The notes under the pieces: generated by a model
What the model was told of the DNA's origin: nothing
Database searches by the model: none
Seen by the model: the letters and a program-made list of their open reading frames with translations, nothing else
Part shown: positions 18,615 through 26,476 of the stretch, in pieces
How the letters are laid out: each line of letters opens with the position of its first letter
Position numbering within the stretch: the stretch's first letter is position 1
Made by a program: the position numbers and the translations under genes
Assembly (NCBI RefSeq): GCF_001043025.1
Contig: NZ_JYLD01000002.1
Coordinates: 248,001 to 312,000, forward strand
From: Pseudomonas helleri
Lineage (GTDB): Bacteria > Pseudomonadota > Gammaproteobacteria > Pseudomonadales > Pseudomonadaceae
Length of the DNA stretch: 64,000 bases
Direction of reading: 5' to 3'

Positions 18615-20000
18615 CTAAGCGGGCAAGAACACACAGGCGCTCAAACCGCCACCTTCACGATTGCTCAGCGTCAGGCTGCCCTTATGGCTGACAGCAATGC
18701 GCTTGGCGATACTCAGGCCCAAACCAAAACCGCCGGACTGATCGTTGCGCGAGTGATCGGCGCGCACAAACGGGTCGGTGATCGACTGCAACACCGCTGG
18801 CGCGATGCCCGGCCCGCGATCGTTGATGCGCAACGTCACGCCGCTAGACGAGCGATCGACCTCAAGGGTGATGTCGCGGGCATAGGCTTGTGCGTTTACC
18901 AGCAAGTTCTGCAAGCAACGGTGCAACAGCACGCCGTTGGCGTAGATCATCCCGCCCCGGCCGCTGACCGGCAACGGCTCGGCGGGGGTCGACAACTCTG
19001 CGCACAGAGTGCGCAACACGCTGTCGACATCAATGAACTGGCACGTGTGCTGGTTGGCGCTCTGCAAATAGACGAGTACCTGGGTAATCATCTTGTCCAT
19101 TTGGTAGATGTTCTGCTTCAAGCGCTCACGCTGATCAACATCGCTCAACCGCTCGATGCGCAAGCGCATGCGGGTCAATGGCGTGCGCAGGTCGTGGGAC
19201 ACCGCCGCGAGAAAAAAGCTCTGGTCATTGACCATCGCAACAATCTGTTTTTGCATGGCGTTAAAGGTCTGGGCGGCCTGGCGAACCTCCAGCGGCCCTT
19301 CAACCGCCAACGGCTTCTGATCCAGGTTATCGCCCAGCGCATTGGCGGCATCACTCAGCCGTTTAAGCGGGCGCAGGCACAGCCGCACCGCCAGCCAGCA
19401 CATCCCGATCACGCCGATAATGCGCACCACATAGACCCGCAGAATGTAGTCGGCAATCAACGCCCACGCCGACTCGCCGCTCCAGCCCTGCAACTCGTGC
19501 CCCTCGATGCTCAACCAGTGACCGTCGGCCAGCGGCACCGCGAAGTCGATATGCGCCGTGGCCGTTTGCAGGCCAAACAGGCTGCGCCAGACCAGCGGTT
19601 GGCCCTCGGCATCGGTAAGGTCGACCTCGATCATTTCAACCGTGGGCTCATGCCCCAATTCATACGCCAGCGCCTGTTTCAACAGCAGCGCTGTGCGTCG
19701 GGCAGCACGGTCGTTCTCAGGTTGGCTATCGGGTTTCGCGGTCAGGCACCTGACCGTGTAATTGGCCGGGGCTGTCTGCGGCTGACCCGGCAAACAACCG
19801 GGCTGGTCTATCAGTGGTGCGGTGCGGCTGGCCATTAACCGGACCGGGGCTTCGAGCACCTGTGCATAACGCACGTCGAACCAGATGCTGCTCGACAACA
19901 ATTGAATGGCCAGCGTGCCGCTGACCAGAATCAGCGTCAGTTGGCCAAACAAGGTTTTCGGCCACAGGCGCCTCAACCCCTTCAGCAGCAGGTCGCGCAC
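18615..20000 (-). CDS. Sensor histidine kinase of a two-component system
   Basis: Inner-membrane sensor kinase, 461 residues. A first membrane helix is at about residues 18-40, followed by a periplasmic domain of about 140 residues, a second helix near 188-208 and a HAMP region containing LCLRPLKRLSDAANALG. The phospho-acceptor is His269 (AAVSHDLRTPLTRMRLR); the N box (NLLVNAQAYA) and G boxes (NDRGPGIAP, GGFGLGLSIAKRI) complete the catalytic domain. It starts four bases after the response regulator stop, so the two are one operon. The opposite orientation to a siderophore receptor suggests it senses an iron-siderophore complex, like PfeS, or envelope metal status; this is inference. Confidence 0.92.
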   Translation of the reverse strand: MRDLLLKGLRRLWPKTLFGQLTLILVSGTLAIQLLSSSIWFDVRYAQVLEAPVRLMASRTAPLIDQPGCLPGQPQTAPANYTVRCLTAKPDSQPENDRAARRTALLLKQALAYELGHEPTVEMIEVDLTDAEGQPLVWRSLFGLQTATAHIDFAVPLADGHWLSIEGHELQGWSGESAWALIADYILRVYVVRIIGVIGMCWLAVRLCLRPLKRLSDAANALGDNLDQKPLAVEGPLEVRQAAQTFNAMQKQIVAMVNDQSFFLAAVSHDLRTPLTRMRLRIERLSDVDQRERLKQNIYQMDKMITQVLVYLQSANQHTCQFIDVDSVLRTLCAELSTPAEPLPVSGRGGMIYANGVLLHRCLQNLLVNAQAYARDITLEVDRSSSGVTLRINDRGPGIAPAVLQSITDPFVRADHSRNDQSGGFGLGLSIAKRIAVSHKGSLTLSNREGGGLSACVFLPA

Positions 20001-20004
20001 CGGG

Positions 20005-20763
20005 CTAAACCGCCGCTTCAGGGCTGGAAACGCTCAACAGATAGCCTTCATTGCGCACGGTCACGATCTGCACGGGCCCGTCCTTGAAATGCTGGCGCAG
20101 GCGGCTGATGCACATGTCGATCGAGCGGTCATCGGGCGCGTATTCACGGCCCATTGCACTCAGTGTTAATTGATCGCGGGACAGCACCTGCTCACGGGCC
20201 TGGAGCAAATCACGCAACACCCTGAAATCGGAGCGCGGCAAGGTCAGGGTCTGGCCATCCGGGGTGTGCAGCAGGCGCTTTACATCATCGAGCCGATAAC
20301 CGGCGAACTCGCGGTGGGTCGTGACCGGGCGATCCACAACGGGCTCGGCCCGTGTTTGGCGGCGCATCACCGCCTTGATTCTGGCCACCAACTCACGGGG
20401 CTCGAAAGGCTTGGTCAGGTAATCATCGGCGCCCACCTCCAGGCCAATGATGCGATCCAGCGCTGAGCCTTTGGCCGACAGCATGATGACGCTCAGGCCG
20501 GGCCGCGACTGCAACTGGCGGCACAGGCTGAGGCCGTCTTCGCCCGGCAGCATGACGTCCAGCACCACCAGGTCGACCGCCTGGCGCTCAAGGTGTGACC
20601 ACATCTCCACGCCATCGGCGGCGGCCAGCACCTGATCGCCGTTCTCACTCAGGTAGTCGCAGAGCAACTCGCGGATTTCATCGTCGTCATCCACCACCAA
20701 CAGCGTCTTGGCGGCCGCGAGGAATTTGGGGGTGGGCAAAACGTACTGCTCATTACATTCCAT
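20005..20763 (-). CDS. OmpR-family response regulator
   Basis: A 252-residue regulator with an N-terminal receiver (residues 19-130; acidic pocket VDDDDE, phospho-acceptor Asp69 in LVVLDVMLPG, and Lys in LTKPFEPREL) and a C-terminal OmpR winged helix (about 155-248, ending VRNEGYLLS). The frame is open further upstream, but that extension would run across the promoter and start of the divergent receptor gene. I chose ATG 20763 (MECNEQYVLP); ATG 20778 is an alternative. A 10-bp tandem repeat overlaps the chosen start. The arrangement regulator-kinase opposite a TonB receptor is like pfeRS-pfeA of P. aeruginosa. Confidence 0.9.
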   Translation of the reverse strand: MECNEQYVLPTPKFLAAAKTLLVVDDDDEIRELLCDYLSENGDQVLAAADGVEMWSHLERQAVDLVVLDVMLPGEDGLSLCRQLQSRPGLSVIMLSAKGSALDRIIGLEVGADDYLTKPFEPRELVARIKAVMRRQTRAEPVVDRPVTTHREFAGYRLDDVKRLLHTPDGQTLTLPRSDFRVLRDLLQAREQVLSRDQLTLSAMGREYAPDDRSIDMCISRLRQHFKDGPVQIVTVRNEGYLLSVSSPEAAV

Positions 20764-20770
20764 TACATAC
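20751..20770. promoter_or_regulatory. 10-bp tandem direct repeat, candidate response-regulator binding site
   Basis: CATTACATTC and CATTACATAC lie back to back, one helical turn apart, the usual layout of OmpR-family operators. They overlap the start codon of the regulator and lie about 80-100 bp upstream of the receptor start, so they could serve autoregulation and receptor activation. No binding has been shown. Confidence 0.4.
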
Positions 20771-20851
20771 CCACACATATCCGTAATAGTGCCTGACGGC
20801 GCGATACCTAAAATGCTACCAAACATTATCTGCAAATACGAAGTATTACCA

Positions 20852-23182
20852 ATGACAACGCAGGGCATGATGACGGATCTCTCAGCACGACCTTTGATGT
20901 TAAGCACCCCTTCTCGCCTTCCAGCTCCCCGCAGCCCTGTCGCAATCATGGTCGCCATGGGCCTCAGTGCAATGCTCGGCATGGCCAGCCAACAGGCTGG
21001 CGCCGCGCCGCTGGAACTCGACACTCTGAATGTTCAGGGCACGCAGCCCTCCGCCGATGAAAGCAGCGGCCAACTGGGTTACACCGTCAAGAGCACCACC
21101 AGCTCGACGGGCATGAAACTCACCCCGCGCCAGACGCCACAGTCGGTCACCACCATCACTCAGGAACAAATGGCCGACCGCCAGATCACCAATATCGAGC
21201 AAGCGCTGGACAGCGCACCCGGCATCACCATGAGCAAGTCGGAAGTGGGCGGGCGCACCGAGTACCGGGCACGCGGCTATCCGATCACCAACTGGAAAAC
21301 CGACGGCCTGCAGTTCCCGGGCGGCTCGGACTTCAGCGGCGCTGGCAATTCGCTGAACATGGACATGTACGAACGTATCGACATCGTTCGCGGCGCCAAT
21401 GGCCTGTTGGGCGGCACCGGCGACCCGTCGGCCACCGTCAACCTGATGCGCAAACGCCCCGGTTTCGAGTTTGGCGGCCGTGCTTACGCCACCTATGGTA
21501 GCTGGGATAAACGGCGCCTGGGCGCTGACCTCAACGTGCCCTTGTCAGAAGATGGCCGCTTGCGCTCGCGCCTGGTCATGACCCAAGAAGACTCCAACTC
21601 TTTCCGCGACCATCAGTCCGACCGTTCGCGGGCCGCGCTGGCCAACTTTGAATTTGACCTGACCGACGCCACAACCCTGGGCGCCGGCTATCAATACGAG
21701 TACTACAAGAACGTCGGCGGCGGTTGGGGCGCGAACATCCCGATCTGGTACGGCGATGGCAGTAAAACCCACTTACCGCGCAGCACCAACGTGGTGCCGA
21801 GCTGGAGTTTTGGCGAATACACCACGCGTACGGCGTTCGGCTCGCTGGAGCATCGTTTTGACAATGACTGGACGCTCAACGTCAAAGCCTCTCAAAGCAC
21901 CACTGAAGCGTTGAACCACCGTGGGCTGGCCAAGGTCAACTCCAAAGGCGGCGGCGCATTCGGCGGCTACTGGAACCAGGATGGCACCGGCGCCGTACTC
22001 AACGGCCTACACAGCTCCACCGACACCACCCAGCAATCGGCACAAGTCGACGTGACCGGCCCATTCAGCCTGTTCGGCCGTACCCATCAAGCCATGTTCG
22101 GCTATAACGACAGCCGCACCGTCGCCTGGTCGCCTCAGTACCGTTGCAACATGGTCAGCGATGACCGCACCAGCGCCAGCGCGCTGGGGTGCCAGTTCCG
22201 CGCCAACAATGGCTTCCCGATTACCGACTGGCACAACGGGGTGGACAGCGACTACCGGATCAACGCCTACAAGACCGGCCTGCACACCAAAACCACCACC
22301 CGCCTGCAAGGCATGTATGCAGCCACCCGCCTGAGCATTACCGACCCGTTGTCGGTGATCCTCGGCGCGCGCATCAGCGACTACAGCAGCACCACGTTGT
22401 CGACCAACGGTGCACGTAGCAATCAACAGCAAAACGGTATCGTCACGCCTTACCTGGGCGCGGTGTATGACCTCAACGACACCTACTCGCTGTACGCCAG
22501 CTACACCGACATCTTCAGCCCGCAAAGCGAAGAGAACGCCAACGGCAACAAGATCGAGCCGATTCGCGGTCAGAGCTACGAAACCGGTATTAAAGGTGAA
22601 TGGTTCGACGGCCAGGTCAATGCGCAAGCGGCCTACTTCCTGACCCGTCAGGAAAACAAGGCGGTGACCGATGGCGCCAATACCACGCCCGCCGGTAACC
22701 AGGCCTACACCACGGGCACCGGCGTAGAGACCGAAGGTATCGACCTCGAAGTCTCCGGTGCCTTGACGCCCAACTGGAATGTCTACGGTGGCTACACCTA
22801 CCTGCACTTCCGCCGCCTCAACGCCGATGGCCAAAGTGACCCGTCGCACCTGTTCAAGGCCTCGACCACCTACCGCCTGTCGGGCGCTCTAGATCGCCTG
22901 ACCGTGGGCACCGGCGTCACCGCGCAAACCAGCATTCGCGCCACATCCACCCCGGCGGGCATACCCACCAACGGTGTGAGCCGCGGCCCCACCGACGTGA
23001 CGTGGGCGGGTTATGCCATCTGGAGCGCAATGGCCAAATACGACCTCACCGATGACACGGCCGTGACCCTGAATGCCAATAACCTGTTCGACAAAACCTA
23101 TTACACCCGATACGGCTTCTATGCAGGCGCCATTTATGGTGATCCGCGCAGCCTGTCGTTGACCCTGAGTACTGCATTTTGA
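20852..23182 (+). CDS. TonB-dependent siderophore receptor (FhuE/FpvA-like)
   Basis: Outer-membrane receptor, 776 residues from ATG 20852. An N-terminal signal sequence (APRSPVAIMVAMGLSAMLGM... AGAAP) is followed by the TonB box region near LDTLNVQG, the plug domain (TPRQTPQSVTTITQEQMADR, then MYERIDIVRGANGLLGGTGD), and a 22-strand barrel ending in LSLTLSTAF. There is no N-terminal signalling domain, so it does not use a FecI-type sigma factor; regulation by the divergent two-component system is more likely. The start is uncertain: ATG 20867 or 20870 with CAGGGC upstream would also give a full signal peptide. The specific siderophore is unknown. Confidence 0.88.
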   Translation: MTTQGMMTDLSARPLMLSTPSRLPAPRSPVAIMVAMGLSAMLGMASQQAGAAPLELDTLNVQGTQPSADESSGQLGYTVKSTTSSTGMKLTPRQTPQSVTTITQEQMADRQITNIEQALDSAPGITMSKSEVGGRTEYRARGYPITNWKTDGLQFPGGSDFSGAGNSLNMDMYERIDIVRGANGLLGGTGDPSATVNLMRKRPGFEFGGRAYATYGSWDKRRLGADLNVPLSEDGRLRSRLVMTQEDSNSFRDHQSDRSRAALANFEFDLTDATTLGAGYQYEYYKNVGGGWGANIPIWYGDGSKTHLPRSTNVVPSWSFGEYTTRTAFGSLEHRFDNDWTLNVKASQSTTEALNHRGLAKVNSKGGGAFGGYWNQDGTGAVLNGLHSSTDTTQQSAQVDVTGPFSLFGRTHQAMFGYNDSRTVAWSPQYRCNMVSDDRTSASALGCQFRANNGFPITDWHNGVDSDYRINAYKTGLHTKTTTRLQGMYAATRLSITDPLSVILGARISDYSSTTLSTNGARSNQQQNGIVTPYLGAVYDLNDTYSLYASYTDIFSPQSEENANGNKIEPIRGQSYETGIKGEWFDGQVNAQAAYFLTRQENKAVTDGANTTPAGNQAYTTGTGVETEGIDLEVSGALTPNWNVYGGYTYLHFRRLNADGQSDPSHLFKASTTYRLSGALDRLTVGTGVTAQTSIRATSTPAGIPTNGVSRGPTDVTWAGYAIWSAMAKYDLTDDTAVTLNANNLFDKTYYTRYGFYAGAIYGDPRSLSLTLSTAF

Positions 23183-23234
23183 GGCCCGGCCCGATCCTTC
23201 CCCCCAGGTAAGCCACGCTTCAATGTGCAACTAC

Positions 23235-23260
23235 CGAAGCCCGCCCTATGGCGGGCTTCG
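23235..23260 (+). terminator. Hairpin terminator after the siderophore receptor gene
   Basis: CGAAGCCCGCC-CTAT-GGCGGGCTTCG is a perfect 11-bp stem 53 bp after the stop codon. The T-run is weak (TCTATT). Confidence 0.7.
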
Positions 23261-23423
23261 TCTATTGGGCAACGGGCAAAAAAGCCACGGTGGGAACATC
23301 ACACCGTCATCAAGGTCGGTTACTTAAATAGCTCACTTTGGCGACCCGACGAAGGCTTATAAAAATGCGACATTTTTAGTTGATCTAAGCGCAGTCACGC
23401 CCTAAAGTTCGCGCCGAACATCC

Positions 23424-23546
23424 ATGCTGGAAACGATCCATCCGGCTCAAGTACTGACGACGAGAGAGCAAGCTTTCGGCGGACATGCCTTGGGAAGTAG
23501 GCGAACCAAAGTGGGGATACGGAGGATGTTCATTTGCACCCATTGA
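23424..23546 (+). other. Possible 40-codon upstream reading frame in the speC leader
   Basis: ATG 23424 opens a 40-codon frame that ends at TGA 23544-23546, 32 bases before the ornithine decarboxylase start. It begins MLETIHPAQVLTTREQ and ends RRTKVGIRRMFICTH, rich in Arg and His near its C-terminus. No clear ribosome site precedes it and its codon use is not typical, so it may instead mark a structured RNA leader. The rest of the 396-bp gap holds the receptor terminator and the A+T-rich promoter zone (23320-23390). Confidence 0.3.
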
Positions 23547-23578
23547 TTTATGACGTTTGCCACTAGGAGTCCCTACGT

Positions 23579-24742
23579 ATGTCGATTCAGGTCGAAGAAT
23601 ATTTCGCGCGCGAAACCTTCCAAAAAATGAAGGCGTTCGCTGACACCCAAGAAACCCCGTTCGTGGTGATCGACACCGCCATGATCAGCCAGGCTTACGA
23701 CGACCTGCGTGCAGGTTTCGAATTCGCCAAGGTGTACTACGCGGTCAAGGCCAACCCGGCCGTTGAAATCATCAACCTGTTGCGCGACAAAGGCTCGAGC
23801 TTCGACATCGCTTCGATTTACGAGCTGGACAAAGTGATGGCCCAGGGCGTGACCCCGGATCGCATCAGCTACGGCAATACCATCAAAAAATCCAAAGACA
23901 TTCGCTACTTCTACGAAAAAGGCGTGCGCCTGTTTTCGACCGACTCCGAAGCCGACCTGCGCAACATTGCCAAGGCCGCACCGGGCTCCAAAGTCTACGT
24001 GCGCATCCTCACTGAAGGCTCGACCACGGCTGACTGGCCGCTGTCGCGCAAGTTCGGCTGCCAGACCGACATGGCCATGGACCTGCTGATCCTGGCCCGC
24101 GACCTGGGCCTGGTGCCTTACGGTATTTCGTTCCACGTGGGTTCGCAGCAGCGCGACATCAGCGTCTGGGACGCGGCCATCGCCAAAGTCAAAGTGATCT
24201 TCGAGCGCCTCAAAGAAGAAGACGGCATCGTGCTCAAACTGATCAACATGGGTGGCGGCTTCCCGGCCAACTACATCACCCGTACCAACAGCCTGGAAAC
24301 TTACGCCGAAGAAATCATCCGCTTCCTGAAAGAAGACTTTGGTGACGACCTGCCAGAAATCATTCTGGAGCCGGGCCGTTCGTTGATCGCCAACGCCGGG
24401 ATTCTGGTCAGTGAAGTGGTCCTGGTCGCCCGCAAGTCGCGCACCGCTGTTGAGCGTTGGGTATACACCGATGTCGGCAAATTCTCTGGTTTGATCGAAA
24501 CCATGGACGAAGCCATCAAGTTCCCGATCTGGACTGAAAAGAAAGGCGAAATGGAAGAAGTGGTCATTGCCGGTCCTACCTGCGACAGCGCCGACATCAT
24601 GTACGAAAACTACAAATACGGCCTGCCACTCAACCTGGCCATCGGTGATCGCCTGTACTGGTTGTCGACCGGCGCCTACACCACCAGTTACAGCGCTGTT
24701 GAGTTCAATGGCTTCCCGCCGCTGAAGTCGTTCTACCTGTAA
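23579..24742 (+). CDS. speC: Ornithine decarboxylase, alanine-racemase-fold type
   Basis: PLP-dependent group IV decarboxylase, 387 residues, that makes putrescine from ornithine (lysine is used by some relatives). The N-terminal barrel carries the PLP-lysine motif VYYAVKANP with Lys at about residue 58; the phosphate-binding glycine loop is INMGGGFPANY; the C-terminal active-site cysteine is in AGPTCDSADIMYE. The length and fold differ from the large E. coli SpeC but match the Pseudomonas speC (PA4519) type. The ribosome site is TAGGAG, about 10 bases before ATG 23579. A terminator follows. The long leader (about 200 bp) suggests post-transcriptional control. Confidence 0.93.
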   Translation: MSIQVEEYFARETFQKMKAFADTQETPFVVIDTAMISQAYDDLRAGFEFAKVYYAVKANPAVEIINLLRDKGSSFDIASIYELDKVMAQGVTPDRISYGNTIKKSKDIRYFYEKGVRLFSTDSEADLRNIAKAAPGSKVYVRILTEGSTTADWPLSRKFGCQTDMAMDLLILARDLGLVPYGISFHVGSQQRDISVWDAAIAKVKVIFERLKEEDGIVLKLINMGGGFPANYITRTNSLETYAEEIIRFLKEDFGDDLPEIILEPGRSLIANAGILVSEVVLVARKSRTAVERWVYTDVGKFSGLIETMDEAIKFPIWTEKKGEMEEVVIAGPTCDSADIMYENYKYGLPLNLAIGDRLYWLSTGAYTTSYSAVEFNGFPPLKSFYL

Positions 24743-24750
24743 GCCTTACA

Positions 24751-24788
24751 GAAAAACCTCCCCGGATTGGCCTCCGGGGAGATTTTTT
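24751..24788. terminator. Bidirectional intrinsic terminator between speC and the Sel1 gene
   Basis: CTCCCCGG ... CCGGGGAG forms an 8-bp stem preceded by A5 and followed by ATTTTTTAT, so it can serve speC and the convergent Sel1-repeat gene. Confidence 0.88.
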
Positions 24789-24815
24789 ATGGCCTGAAGG
24801 TGCCGCCGATGGGTG

Positions 24816-25574
24816 TCACACCGCCTGCTGCAAGGTGTTGATTCGCGCTTGATACACCTCACCCATCGCCCGAATGGCCGGCTCTTTGGCCTCAAGCAAC
24901 GCGACGCGGCTGACCCGCAAAAACTTCAGGTTGCCGATGGCCTGGGCACGCTCCAGCCAGACCAGTGCACCCTCTACATCACCGCGCTCGGCCAGCACGG
25001 CGGCGTGGCTGAACTGCCCGCGAAAATCACCGGCATGGGCGGAGCGTTCATACCATTGGCGCGCGGCCTGCGGGTCTGCCGGGCAATAACGACCGTCTTC
25101 AAGGTAGCGCCCCAGCAAGTTCATCGACTTGGCGTGGCCCAAATGCGCGGCTTCGCGGTACAGCGCAAACGCTGCGTACTGGTCTTGCGCCACACCGCGC
25201 CCGGTCGCCAGCAAGTTGGCGTAGTTGTACAGCCCCCAATCAAGCCCGCCCTGAGCAGCCAGGCGGTAATGGCTGGCGGCCGCGCGCTCATCCAGCTCGC
25301 ACCCCCAGCCATGTTCAAGGCAGCGCCCGAGCATGTTGCGCGCCATCAAGTGTCCGCCGTTGGCGGCAATGGCGAACCAGCGAAAGGCCAGCGGCACATC
25401 GCGCTCAATGCCCTGCCCTTCCAGCAGGATCTGGCCGAGCAGCGCTTGCCCTTCAAGGATGCCTTGCTTGGCAGCCATCAAAATGGCTTGTGCGGCACGG
25501 GCCGGGTTCTCAGCGAGCATGCTTTGCAGTTGCTCGCCGCTGAGCAGTTCTTCGCGGCGTAATTGAAAGCTCAT
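24816..25574 (-). CDS. Sel1-type repeat protein of the piu iron cluster
   Basis: A 252-residue protein made of helical Sel1/TPR-like repeats: AQALLGQILLEGQGIERDVP-like unit, ARNMLGRCLEHGWGCELDE, YNYANLLATGRGVAQDQ and SMNLLGRYLEDGRYCPADP, each about 36 residues. No signal peptide is seen. Such repeats scaffold protein contacts; the specific role is unknown. It lies 3 bp after piuC and corresponds by position to PA4516, so it is probably co-transcribed with piuC under iron control. It starts at ATG 25574. Confidence 0.85.
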   Translation of the reverse strand: MSFQLRREELLSGEQLQSMLAENPARAAQAILMAAKQGILEGQALLGQILLEGQGIERDVPLAFRWFAIAANGGHLMARNMLGRCLEHGWGCELDERAAASHYRLAAQGGLDWGLYNYANLLATGRGVAQDQYAAFALYREAAHLGHAKSMNLLGRYLEDGRYCPADPQAARQWYERSAHAGDFRGQFSHAAVLAERGDVEGALVWLERAQAIGNLKFLRVSRVALLEAKEPAIRAMGEVYQARINTLQQAV

Positions 25575-25577
25575 GGC

Positions 25578-26258
25578 TTACACCTCAACCCAGCGGCGCA
25601 ACAGGTTGTGGTAGGTGCCGGTGAGTTGAATCAGTGACGGGTGATCGGGCACATCGCGGGTCAATTGCTGAATGGCGTTGTCCATCTCGAACAGCAAGGT
25701 GCGCTGGCTGTCTTCACGGACCAGGCTTTGGGTCCAGAAAAACGAGGCAAAACGGGCGCCGCGGGTCACCGCGTTGACCTTGTGCAAACTGGTGCCGGGG
25801 TACAGCACCATATCCCCCGCCGGGAACTTGACCTGCTGCACACCGTAGGTGTCCTGGATCACCAGCTCCCCGCCGTCGTAGTCCTGCGGGTCACTGAAAA
25901 ACAGGGTAGCCGACAGGTCCGTGCGCACCCGCTCCGGGCTGCCCTTGGGCTGGCGCACCGCGTTGTCGATATGAAAGTCGAAACTTCCGCCCCCGGTGTA
26001 GCAGTTGATCAGCGGCGGGAACACTTTGTGCGGCAAGGCCGCCGACATGAACAACGGGTTTTGCCACAAGCGCTCAATCATCGCCGCGCCGATTTCCTTG
26101 GCCAGCGGGTGACCTTCGGGCAATTGCAAGTTGTGCTTGGCTTTGGCGGACTGATACCCGGCGGTGATTTTGCCGTCGGCCCACTCTGTCGCTATCAACG
26201 CCTCACGGATGCGCTGGACTTCTTCACGGGAGAACAAGCCGGGAATGTGCAGCAGCAT
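25578..26258 (-). CDS. piuC: Fe(II)/2-oxoglutarate-dependent hydroxylase PiuC
   Basis: PKHD-type dioxygenase of 226 residues (PiuC/YbiX family). The metal triad is visible as His96 and Asp98 (DFHIDNAV) and His159 (SLHKVNAV), with Arg169 (GARFASFFW) as the probable 2-oxoglutarate ligand. I chose ATG 26258 ([14 protein letters not shown]), the conserved family start; ATG 26276 would add six residues. Orthologues sit beside piuA/fiu siderophore receptors and are iron regulated; the natural substrate is not known. A Fur-like box lies 34-49 bp upstream. It is the first gene of a two-gene operon with the Sel1 protein. Confidence 0.92.
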   Translation of the reverse strand: MLLHIPGLFSREEVQRIREALIATEWADGKITAGYQSAKAKHNLQLPEGHPLAKEIGAAMIERLWQNPLFMSAALPHKVFPPLINCYTGGGSFDFHIDNAVRQPKGSPERVRTDLSATLFFSDPQDYDGGELVIQDTYGVQQVKFPAGDMVLYPGTSLHKVNAVTRGARFASFFWTQSLVREDSQRTLLFEMDNAIQQLTRDVPDHPSLIQLTGTYHNLLRRWVEV

Positions 26259-26291
26259 GGCGCGATACCTGAACAAGAGAAGGGTGCCAAT

Positions 26292-26307
26292 GGTATTGAT
26301 TCTTATT
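26292..26307. promoter_or_regulatory. Candidate Fur box upstream of piuC
   Basis: Read on the minus strand, AATAAGAATCAATACC matches the core of the Fur consensus (AATGATAATCATTATC) at 12 of 16 positions by my count, 34-49 bp before the piuC start. Confidence 0.5.
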
Positions 26308-26393
26308 GATCGTGTAAAACTTTGTTAAAAAGTCGGGAGACGAATAGCCTTGCAAAACCCGTAACGGCAAATTGTAAAGAATGTAAATTTAGC

Positions 26394-26412
26394 GCGAATA
26401 GTAATCCCTCTC
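26394..26412. promoter_or_regulatory. Candidate Fur box upstream of piuA
   Basis: GCGAATAGTAATCCCTCTC matches 12 of 19 positions of the Fur consensus GATAATGATAATCATTATC by my count. It lies 65-83 bp before the piuA start, in the expected promoter zone. Confidence 0.45.
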
Positions 26413-26476
26413 AATTGTTAGGAGGAATTGTTTGCACTATATTCCGCCCTCAAATTCCGGGGGGAGGGATCTTCAC

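Noticed and set aside
20764-21024. N-terminal extension of the response regulator to an upstream ATG at 21024
   Set aside because: It would overlap the divergent receptor gene by about 170 bp and has no receiver-domain homology.
23330-23380. A -35/-10 pair for speC (TTGGCG and TATAAA)
   Set aside because: The spacing is only about 14 bp, too short for a normal sigma-70 promoter.
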